Below are positions 41,633-48,783 of a DNA stretch of 50,417 bases, one piece after another. Location: the NCBI GenBank assembly GCA_945883505.1, contig CAMCXL010000010.1:1-50417 (forward strand). The letters run 5' to 3'. Both the position numbers and the translations under genes were made by a program. A model generated the notes under the pieces. The model ran no database searches and had not been told where the DNA came from. It saw only the letters and a program-made list of their open reading frames with translations. Numbering within the stretch: the stretch's first letter is position 1; every line of letters starts with the position of its first letter. The stretch comes from Rhodoluna limnophila (lineage in GTDB: Bacteria > Actinomycetota > Actinomycetes > Actinomycetales > Microbacteriaceae).

Positions 41633-42601
41633 TTAGTTCTCCTCTAGCAAGGCAGCTGCGGTGCCATCGTCGATGATCAGATCGGAGATATACTTTCCAG
41701 CCAGGGCGCCTCGAAGGCTTGGGATTCTCGAAGCTCCTGCGATGACGCAGATTTTTCTAGGAACTGCTCGAATGACATCAAGGCTTGGACCGGTGGAGCG
41801 GTTGTTAATTGCAATGTCGTTGGATGATCCATCGGCTCGGTAGAAAACCGTTGCGATGTCTCCGACTATTCCACCTTCGTTGAGAGCTTTTTGATCGTCG
41901 GCGCTTAGGTAGCCTGCGGTGTATACCTGGCTTGGAACCTCGGAGTTGCTGGCTCCAAGACCGAAGAGGGCAACGTCCATTTTGGCCTGGATGTCCAGAA
42001 TTCTTTTGGTACTTCTTTCTCGCCAGAGAGTTTCCTTGGCCGCCGGGTCATCAAAGAAAGCCGGCACCGGAAACTGCTCAACGATTGCCCCGTAGGCTTC
42101 ACCAAAACGCCTGAGGATTTCACCGCTATAAGTCACACCAGTAGTAAAGGTGTTACCTGCTCCGTTTAGTTGCACGACCCTTGATTCCCGAAGTGGTCTA
42201 GGAGCTAAGTTTCTGCTAACTGCGGCTGTAGTTGCACCCCAAGCCACCCCCATGGTCATTCCGGAGAAGAAAAAGTTGGTGAGCATTCGTGCGGCGGTTA
42301 GCGCCACTCGGTCGAGGCGTTCAATCGGGGTGGCCGACTCCGAGACCGGGACCAGGTGAGCGTTGACTCCATGGAGTCGCTTTATCTCGGTGGCCATCTT
42401 GCGGGTGGCATCCTCGGGGGAGTGAATCTTGACCTCGACGATCCCGCGGTCTTTGGCCATCTGGAGTAGGCGGGAAACCGAGGACCTGGAGACTTTTAGT
42501 TCATCTCCAATGGCATCCATGGTTAGGTCCTGGAGGTAGTAGAGCTGGGCGGCCTTTAAGGCCAGGCCCACCCTGGATTTCTCGTTGAGCTCTTCCAACA
42601 T
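41633..42601 (-). CDS. SorC-family sugar-binding transcriptional regulator
   Basis: The protein has an N-terminal helix-turn-helix (about residues 20-45: LTMDAIGDELKVSRSSVSRLL) and a C-terminal SorC/DeoR-type sugar-phosphate-binding domain, with GMTMGVAWG (about 105-113) and the late GASRIPSLRGAL. I choose ATG 42601 (322 aa); an in-frame ATG at 42619 lies inside a perfect palindrome that is more likely its operator. It heads an operon with the PfkB kinase and is divergent from glpD and the ABC transporter, the probable target operon. The effector would be a phosphorylated sugar or polyol. Confidence 0.87.
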   Translation of the reverse strand: MLEELNEKSRVGLALKAAQLYYLQDLTMDAIGDELKVSRSSVSRLLQMAKDRGIVEVKIHSPEDATRKMATEIKRLHGVNAHLVPVSESATPIERLDRVALTAARMLTNFFFSGMTMGVAWGATTAAVSRNLAPRPLRESRVVQLNGAGNTFTTGVTYSGEILRRFGEAYGAIVEQFPVPAFFDDPAAKETLWRERSTKRILDIQAKMDVALFGLGASNSEVPSQVYTAGYLSADDQKALNEGGIVGDIATVFYRADGSSNDIAINNRSTGPSLDVIRAVPRKICVIAGASRIPSLRGALAGKYISDLIIDDGTAAALLEEN

Positions 42602-42611
42602 AACGAAAGTA

Positions 42612-42627
42612 TTGCACATATGTGCAA
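42612..42627. promoter_or_regulatory. 16-bp perfect palindrome, likely SorC-regulator operator
   Basis: TTGCACAT and ATGTGCAA are adjacent perfect arms. The site lies 10 bp upstream of the regulator ATG and about 83 bp upstream of glpD, in the region shared by both promoters. Confidence 0.65.
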
Positions 42628-42709
42628 CTTGATTGGAAAGAAGGTCAAGGCCCCCTAAAACTCAATAGATTGCAGGTACTTACTTTGATTTCAACGTAGA
42701 AAGCCATAA

Positions 42710-44395
42710 GTGATAATGACTCAGAATCAGGTCGAAGCCGCAAGGCTTTCCTCGCTTCGGGAGAACCCCAAGGCTCAGGTTCTCATTATCGGCGGTGGCA
42801 TCAACGGAGTTGCAACATTTCGGGATCTGGCCCTTCAGGGCGTCGAAGTGGTTCTAGTTGAAAAATCTGATTACTGTTCCGGCGCCTCAGCTGCCTCCTC
42901 GCACATGATCCACGGTGGTGTCAGGTATCTAGAAAACGGCGAGATTCGTCTGGTCAAAGAATCTCTTGAGGAAAGAAATCGCTTACTGAGCGCTGCACCT
43001 CACTACGTCAAGCCACTGAAAACCACAATTCCGATTTTCTCTATTTTCTCTGGACTAATCAGCGCACCGATTCGACTCTTTACTCACGCTCAAGGTAAGC
43101 CAAAAGAGCGCGGAGCCATTTTGATTAAAGTTGGACTTTTGCTTTATGACACCTTCGGTCGAAACGGTGGAACGATGCCAAGGCACCGCTTCCTGGGTAA
43201 GAAAAAATCCAAAGCTGAAATGCCAGCGCTAAACAAAGATGTTAAATTCACCGCGACCTACTACGACGCCGCGATGGACAACCCGGAACGACTGGCCCTT
43301 GATGTGTTGTTTGACGGCGTCTCAGCTGGCCCAAACGCCAGAAGCTACAACTACCTAGCGGCAGCTTCGCGCGAGGGTGGTAAGACCGTTTTGAAAGACA
43401 TGTTGACCGGCGAAGAAATACTGTTCACCGCTGACGTGATTGTGAACACCACCGGTCCCTGGACTGACATGACGAACCAAAACCTGGGTTTTGACACCCA
43501 GTACATGGCCGGCACCAAGGGCTCTCACGTTGTGCTGGACAACAAAGAATTGTTTGATGCTTGCGATAACCGTGAAATCTTTTTCGAGAATAAAGATGGC
43601 CGCATCGTGTTGATGTATCCAATTCTGGGCAAGGTGCTGGTTGGAACAACCGACATCCCTCACGACATGAAAGAGCCGGCAGTTTGCACCGACGAGGAAG
43701 TTGACTACTTCTTCAAACTCGTGGCTTACGTGTACCCGAAGATTCGCATAAGTAAAGACCAGATTGTCTTTAAGTACTCAGGTGTTAGGCCGCTGGCTGC
43801 AAGCGGAGATATAAACCCCGGGGTAATCTCTCGCGACTACCGCATTGTTAGAACTTCAGCCGAGAGCGATGTTCCGGTTCTTAGCCTGGTCGGTGGCAAG
43901 TGGACCACCTTTAGGGCCCTCGGTGAGCACCTAAGTTCTGATGTTTTGAAGCTGCTTGGCAAAACCCGGGTTGTTTCAACTGCAAAACTTCCAATCGGTG
44001 GCGGCAAGGATTTCCCAACTACCCCAGAAGCTCAGAAGCAGTGGGCCGAGGCCCACGGTCAATTCGTCGGTTCAGCTCGTGCCCTAAAACTACTTTTGCG
44101 CTACGGAACCAGGGCCAAGGAAATCATCGACTACATCGGCAATTCAACCGAAACCATGCTCAGGCACAGTCCAAGCTTCTCGGACCTGGAGATTGAGTTT
44201 TTGGTCAAAAACGAGAGCGTTTATCACCTCGAGGATCTGGTAAATCGCCGTACAAACCTGGCCTTTACTGGCTCTATGAGCACCGCTGTGCTGCAGGAAC
44301 TAGCGAGCATCATGCAAAAACCCCTAGGTTGGGACCAGAGCAAAAGTACTTCTGAAGTTTCCGGAGTTCACATCGAAGTGGGGAGTCGGGTATGA
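42710..44395 (+). CDS. glpD: Glycerol-3-phosphate dehydrogenase (FAD)
   Basis: The 561-aa flavoprotein oxidises glycerol 3-phosphate to dihydroxyacetone phosphate and passes electrons to the quinone pool. It opens with VLIIGGGINGVATFRDLALQG (about residues 25-45) and SGASAASSHMIHGGVRYLE. The C-terminal helical domain is present. GTG 42710 has AGAAAG at 6 nt; ATG 42716 is an alternative. The stop overlaps the next gene by 4 nt (ATGA), so it is coupled to a glycerol-type ABC transporter. No glycerol kinase is seen in the window. Confidence 0.9.
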   Translation: MIMTQNQVEAARLSSLRENPKAQVLIIGGGINGVATFRDLALQGVEVVLVEKSDYCSGASAASSHMIHGGVRYLENGEIRLVKESLEERNRLLSAAPHYVKPLKTTIPIFSIFSGLISAPIRLFTHAQGKPKERGAILIKVGLLLYDTFGRNGGTMPRHRFLGKKKSKAEMPALNKDVKFTATYYDAAMDNPERLALDVLFDGVSAGPNARSYNYLAAASREGGKTVLKDMLTGEEILFTADVIVNTTGPWTDMTNQNLGFDTQYMAGTKGSHVVLDNKELFDACDNREIFFENKDGRIVLMYPILGKVLVGTTDIPHDMKEPAVCTDEEVDYFFKLVAYVYPKIRISKDQIVFKYSGVRPLAASGDINPGVISRDYRIVRTSAESDVPVLSLVGGKWTTFRALGEHLSSDVLKLLGKTRVVSTAKLPIGGGKDFPTTPEAQKQWAEAHGQFVGSARALKLLLRYGTRAKEIIDYIGNSTETMLRHSPSFSDLEIEFLVKNESVYHLEDLVNRRTNLAFTGSMSTAVLQELASIMQKPLGWDQSKSTSEVSGVHIEVGSRV

Positions 44396-45489
44396 GCAAA
44401 CTGGTCTTAAAAAACATCGCGCTGACCCAAGACTCAGAGGATATCATCTACGACCTGTCAGCAACTTTCCAAGGCGGAATCAATTTACTGATTGGTCCAA
44501 CCACCGCAGGTAAGACCACCCTGATGAGAATCATCGCCGGGCTGGTTAGGCCAACCTCGGGCACCATGACGATGGATGGCTTAGACATCACGAAGGAATC
44601 GGTTCAGAAGCGCTCGGTGTCCTTTGTGTATCAGCAGTTCATCAACTACCCATCGCTTTCGGTGTTTGAAAACATCGCCTCTCCGCTGTTGGCGCAAAAG
44701 AAAAGACCAACCAAGCAAGAAGTTGCCGCCCGGGTCGAAGAGATGGCAACTCTTTTGGGCCTTACTCCATTCCTGAAGCGCAAACCAGCTGAGCTTTCCG
44801 GCGGTCAGCAGCAGCGTGTTGCCATCGCCCGGGCCCTAGCTCGAAAAGCCGACATCGTTTTGCTGGATGAGCCACTGGCTAACTTGGACTACAAGCTGCG
44901 CGAGCAGCTTCGAGCAGAGCTTCAGAGCATTTTCTCCAACGAATCTTCAATCGTTATTTACTCAACCGCCGAGCCTTCCGAAGCTCTTGATTTTGCTACC
45001 GACACCTTTGTTATGGACGAGGGTCGCCTGATTCAAACCGGTAAGGCGCTCGAGATCTACCAGGCGCCAAAGACCGTTGCGGCAGCCATCGCTATGGCTG
45101 ACCCACCGATCAACTTGCTCACCTCAAAGGTGGATGGCAAAACCGCCAACTTCGGACCGGAGAGCTTCAAGCTCTCAAGACCCGAGCTTGATGGCAGTTC
45201 AGCCGGGGAGATCACCCTCGGAATTCAGCCAGGCAAGATCACTTTGGAATCCCAGGGATCTAAGTCGGTTGCCTTCAAGTGCCAAGTTCAGCTCGCAGAG
45301 GTCACCGGTAGCTCAACCTTTGTTCACGTCAAGCTCGAATCCGGCGACGAGGTCGTTATCGAGGTCGAGGGCACCGAGAACTTTGCTCTTGATAAGAAGC
45401 TCACCGCTTACTTCGACCCAGCTGATCTTTATGGCTTTAACTCAACCACCGGCAAGGCAATTTTTGCTCCGATTGGAAGGGGTAAGTAA
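44392..45489 (+). CDS. glpS: Glycerol-type ABC transporter ATPase 1 (GlpS-like)
   Basis: The 365-aa MalK-type ATPase has Walker A GPTTAGKT (residues 35-42), Q-loop YQQ (80-82), intact signature LSGGQ (135-139), and Walker B LLDEP (157-161). The switch position that should read THD is STAE, so the H-loop histidine is Ala193. The C-terminal TOBE-type domain (from about 240) is present. Gene order glpD-ATPase-ATPase-permease-permease-DUF2160-binding protein matches the rhizobial glpSTPQV glycerol importer. The missing histidine implies that it supplies the signature half, not the catalytic switch. Confidence 0.82.
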   Translation: MSKLVLKNIALTQDSEDIIYDLSATFQGGINLLIGPTTAGKTTLMRIIAGLVRPTSGTMTMDGLDITKESVQKRSVSFVYQQFINYPSLSVFENIASPLLAQKKRPTKQEVAARVEEMATLLGLTPFLKRKPAELSGGQQQRVAIARALARKADIVLLDEPLANLDYKLREQLRAELQSIFSNESSIVIYSTAEPSEALDFATDTFVMDEGRLIQTGKALEIYQAPKTVAAAIAMADPPINLLTSKVDGKTANFGPESFKLSRPELDGSSAGEITLGIQPGKITLESQGSKSVAFKCQVQLAEVTGSSTFVHVKLESGDEVVIEVEGTENFALDKKLTAYFDPADLYGFNSTTGKAIFAPIGRGK

Positions 45490-46575
45490 ATGGCCGAGAT
45501 TCGCTTAGAAGGTGTTGCTCACTCTTACGACGGAGGCAAGACCTACGCCCTAAACCCAATCACCATGACCTGGAAAGACGGCAAGGCTTACGCCTTGCTT
45601 GGCCCTTCCGGTTGCGGTAAGACAACACTTTTGAACATCATTTCGGGACTTCTAAAGCCATCAGAAGGAAAAGTATTTATCGACGGCAAGGACGTCACCG
45701 ACGTCATCACCGACGATAGAAACATCGCTCAGGTGTTCCAGTTCCCGGTTCTCTATGACACCATGAGCGTCCGGAAAAACCTTGAGTTTCCGCTGAAGAA
45801 CCGCAAGGTTCCAAGGGCCAAGATTGCCGAGCGAGTAAACGAAATTGCCGCGCTACTTGGAATCGAAGCTGATCTGGACCGCAGGCCTTCCAAGCTTCGC
45901 TCAGACCTGCAGCAGATTGTGAGCTTGGGTCGCGGTTTGGTTCGCGAGGACGTCTCGGCAATTTTGTTCGATGAGCCACTAACCGTTATCGACCAGAACT
46001 TTAAGTGGACACTTAGAAACCGCCTGAAGCGCCTACACCTAGCTACCGGTGTCACAGTTGTTTACGTGACCCACGACCAGACTGAGGCACTGACATTTGC
46101 CGATGAGGTTTTGGTTATGAATGAGGGTTCTTTGGTTCAGGCCGGAACTTCAGAGTCATTGTTCTTAGAGCCTAAGCACGAATTCGTGGGCTACTTCATT
46201 GGCTCTCCGGGAATGAACTTTCTAGATGTTGAGGCAAACTCTTCCGTGCTAACTCATAACGGCAAGCCCATCGGAAAAGCCGCCAAGGCTGGCCTAAACG
46301 GCAGACACCGCTTTGGAGTTAGACCTGAGTTTTTGATTCCAAGCAACAAATCCGGTCTTGAGTTCAAGGTTGATCGCATCGAGGACCGTGGAGTTTTCAA
46401 GCTAATCCACTTGAGCAAGGACGATTTCCAGTTCATCGCCAAGACCGAAGAGGACTACGAGGCCAAAGTTGGCGGCAAGGTCAATTTCAGCTTCGATCCT
46501 AAGCGAGCCTTTGTTTATGACATCAATCAGAGAGCTGTTTCAACGGTTTCACCTAGCGGTCAAGGGGGCAACTAA
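45490..46575 (+). CDS. glpT: Glycerol-type ABC transporter ATPase 2 (GlpT-like)
   Basis: The 361-aa MalK-type ATPase has Walker A GPSGCGKT (residues 38-45), Q-loop VFQ (82-84), Walker B LFDEP (159-163) and an intact H-loop THDQ with His195. The signature region reads LRSDL (136-140) instead of LSGGQ. It is the mirror image of the preceding ATPase. As a heterodimer, its nucleotide and the partner signature would form one consensus site, leaving a second site degenerate. It starts directly after the stop of the previous gene. Confidence 0.82.
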   Translation: MAEIRLEGVAHSYDGGKTYALNPITMTWKDGKAYALLGPSGCGKTTLLNIISGLLKPSEGKVFIDGKDVTDVITDDRNIAQVFQFPVLYDTMSVRKNLEFPLKNRKVPRAKIAERVNEIAALLGIEADLDRRPSKLRSDLQQIVSLGRGLVREDVSAILFDEPLTVIDQNFKWTLRNRLKRLHLATGVTVVYVTHDQTEALTFADEVLVMNEGSLVQAGTSESLFLEPKHEFVGYFIGSPGMNFLDVEANSSVLTHNGKPIGKAAKAGLNGRHRFGVRPEFLIPSNKSGLEFKVDRIEDRGVFKLIHLSKDDFQFIAKTEEDYEAKVGGKVNFSFDPKRAFVYDINQRAVSTVSPSGQGGN

Positions 46576-46577
46576 TA

Positions 46578-47534
46578 ATGGATAGCAAAAAGAAAAATAA
46601 CAAAGCCTGGTTCCTTGTTCTGCCAGTGGTCTTTGTTGTTGCCTTCACCGCAATCATTCCGCTGATGGCGGTTGCCAACTACTCCCTGCAGGATATCCAA
46701 GGAGCTAGCAACCGGCTATTTGTTGGCCTTGACTTCTTTAAGCGAGTGGCTACCGATCCAAACATTCAGGATGCTTTCGTAAGGAATCTAAACCTTTCGA
46801 TCCAAATACTCTTCATCCAGATCCCGCTAGGAATCTTCCTTGCCAGGCTTATGCCTCGCTCGGGCTGGAAAGCCTCGGCTGCACTGGTGGTCATGGCTAT
46901 TCCCTTGATTATTCCTTGGAACGTAGTTGGAACCACCTGGAGAATTTTCACCAGAGGCGACATCGGCCTAGGTGGTGTGCTGGTCAACCAATTCTTCGAC
47001 TACAACCTGAGTGAGGACACTACCGATGCTTGGGTCACGATCTTGGTGATGGACACCTGGCACTGGACTCCGTTGGTGACCCTGCTGGTTTACGCCGGAT
47101 TGCGATCTATCCCGCAGGCTTACTACCAGGCAGCAGCCATCGACGGCGCTTCGCCCATGGCGGTATTCCGCTTCGTTGAGCTACCAAAGCTTAAGCGAGT
47201 GCTGATGATTGCACTGCTACTTCGCTTCATGGACTCATTCATGATGTACACCGAGCCATTTGTTGTCACCGGTGGTGGTCCTGGGTCCTCAACTCAGACC
47301 TTGAGTATTTTGCTCACCACCATCGCCATCGGTCAGTTTGACCTAGGTGTAGCTGGCGCATTCTCGCTGATGTACTTCTTGTTCATCCAGATCTTCTCCT
47401 TCATCTTCTTCACCGTTTTGACCCTGGACGAGCGTCCAGGGGCAACCAAGGTAACTCCTAAAGATAAGAAGGCAGCAAAACAGGAGAAACAACCAAATAA
47501 GGTCAGTTCAAAACTTAAGAAGGTTCAAAAATGA
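46578..47534 (+). CDS. glpP: ABC transporter permease (MalF-like, GlpP)
   Basis: The 318-aa protein has six membrane spans and the EAA loop that contacts the ATPase, AAAIDGASPMAVFRFVELP (about residues 188-206). It is one half of the membrane channel. The C-terminal 35 residues are unusually rich in Lys, Gln and Asn (from KVTPKDKK on). Its end overlaps the next permease by 4 nt. Confidence 0.85.
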   Translation: MDSKKKNNKAWFLVLPVVFVVAFTAIIPLMAVANYSLQDIQGASNRLFVGLDFFKRVATDPNIQDAFVRNLNLSIQILFIQIPLGIFLARLMPRSGWKASAALVVMAIPLIIPWNVVGTTWRIFTRGDIGLGGVLVNQFFDYNLSEDTTDAWVTILVMDTWHWTPLVTLLVYAGLRSIPQAYYQAAAIDGASPMAVFRFVELPKLKRVLMIALLLRFMDSFMMYTEPFVVTGGGPGSSTQTLSILLTTIAIGQFDLGVAGAFSLMYFLFIQIFSFIFFTVLTLDERPGATKVTPKDKKAAKQEKQPNKVSSKLKKVQK

Positions 47535-48382
47535 CGACGATGATGGCTACCTCGGCCGCGGGCAAAAAGACCTCGCGGTTCCACTTCGATCTTCGCAGCT
47601 GGCTGTTCTGGCTGATCATGGCTGTCTGGGCTCTTCCGGTTGTATGGCTGATCTCTATGTCACTTCGTGACAACGCCGACATCCTGGCCAAGTTCGAGGT
47701 GATTCCTAGCGAGATTTCCTTCACTGGATACATCAAGTTCTTTGAAGATCCAAGCTGGATTGGCTCCTACATGAACTCGGTCACATACACGATTCTGAAC
47801 ATGGTTTTGTCGCTCATAGTTGCACTCCCAGCGGCCTACGCATTCTCGCGCTACACCTTCTCGGGGGATAAGCACCTGTTCTTCTGGCTGCTGACAAACC
47901 GTATGGCACCGGCTGCCGTGTTCTTGCTTCCTTTCTTCCAGCTGTATCAGTCGCTTGATCTATTCGATACCGCTTTGGGAGTGGCGCTAGCGCATATGCT
48001 ATTCAACGTTCCGCTGGCGGTTTGGATCCTCGAGGGCTTTATGTCCGGGGTTCCTAAGCAACTCGATGAAATAGCTGAGATTGATGGATATAAGTTCCCA
48101 AGGTTCTTCTTGACTATTTTCATCCCGATGATTCGTTCCGGAATCGGTGTAACTGCGTTCTTCCTGTTTATGTTCAGCTGGGTTGAGCTACTGATTGCCA
48201 GAACCATTACAGCAACAGCTGCCAAGCCAATCGCAGCTCAGATGACTCGAACTATTTCGGCCTCGGGCATTGACTGGTCCTTGCTATCAGCTGCTGGAGT
48301 GATGACCATCCTTCCGGGAGTGCTGGTGATTTGGTTCGTAAGAAACTACATAGCCAAGGGCTTTGCGCTAGGTCGGGTGTAA
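47531..48382 (+). CDS. glpQ: ABC transporter permease (MalG-like, GlpQ)
   Basis: The 283-aa protein has six membrane spans and the EAA loop in LDEIAEIDGYKFPRFFLTIF (about residues 177-196). It pairs with the preceding permease. The name follows the glpSTPQV scheme and is not the glycerophosphodiesterase also called GlpQ. Start by ATGA overlap. Confidence 0.85.
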   Translation: MTTMMATSAAGKKTSRFHFDLRSWLFWLIMAVWALPVVWLISMSLRDNADILAKFEVIPSEISFTGYIKFFEDPSWIGSYMNSVTYTILNMVLSLIVALPAAYAFSRYTFSGDKHLFFWLLTNRMAPAAVFLLPFFQLYQSLDLFDTALGVALAHMLFNVPLAVWILEGFMSGVPKQLDEIAEIDGYKFPRFFLTIFIPMIRSGIGVTAFFLFMFSWVELLIARTITATAAKPIAAQMTRTISASGIDWSLLSAAGVMTILPGVLVIWFVRNYIAKGFALGRV

Positions 48383-48385
48383 AAG

Positions 48386-48670
48386 ATGTTCGACACATTT
48401 GACTGGATTCCCTGGACCACACCAATTGCCATTGTCTTCATTGGGGTTGCTGTGATGATTACGGGTTTGACCATTTGGGGTCACTATCGTCCGCCGGTAA
48501 GGCGAAGAGGCTTTTTGGGTATTGTGACGGACCGGAGTGAGCGCGTTTACATTGCGATCATCTCGTTCGCACTTGTGATGGTGATCTCGTTCGCGATAGT
48601 GGACAGTGACACCACAATATGGGCCATATCAGCGCTAGCCATGGTAGTGGTGATCTTGATATGGGGATAA
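48386..48670 (+). CDS. DUF2160 small membrane protein
   Basis: The 94-aa protein has three hydrophobic segments (about residues 13-31, 53-69 and 74-92) with a basic loop HYRPPVRRRGFLG between the first and second. DUF2160 proteins are encoded in glycerol ABC transporter operons, as here, between permease and binding protein. The role is unknown; it may be an extra membrane subunit. It starts 3 bp after the permease. Confidence 0.85.
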   Translation: MFDTFDWIPWTTPIAIVFIGVAVMITGLTIWGHYRPPVRRRGFLGIVTDRSERVYIAIISFALVMVISFAIVDSDTTIWAISALAMVVVILIWG

Positions 48671-48676
48671 AGAATT

Positions 48677-48703
48677 CGATGAGCAATCTTTGTTCATCGT
48701 TTT
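48677..48703 (+). terminator. Intra-operon hairpin before the binding-protein gene
   Basis: CGATGAGCAA pairs with TTGTTCATCG (one G-U pair) around TCT, followed by TTTT. It looks like a partial terminator or a 3'-end stabiliser that would set the ratio of permease to binding protein. Confidence 0.5.
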
Positions 48704-48736
48704 GGGACTTGGGGATTTCCTCAAGTTCTAGAAATG

Positions 48737-48763
48737 TTGACGGGACCAGATCGGCCCCATCAA
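48737..48763 (+). other. Second hairpin in the binding-protein leader
   Basis: TTGACGGGACC and GGCCCCATCAA pair with two mismatches around AGATC, 20 nt before the ATG of the binding protein. It may protect the 5' end of a processed binding-protein mRNA. No T-run follows. Confidence 0.35.
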
Positions 48764-48783
48764 CAGCAATGCGAAAGGTAAAA

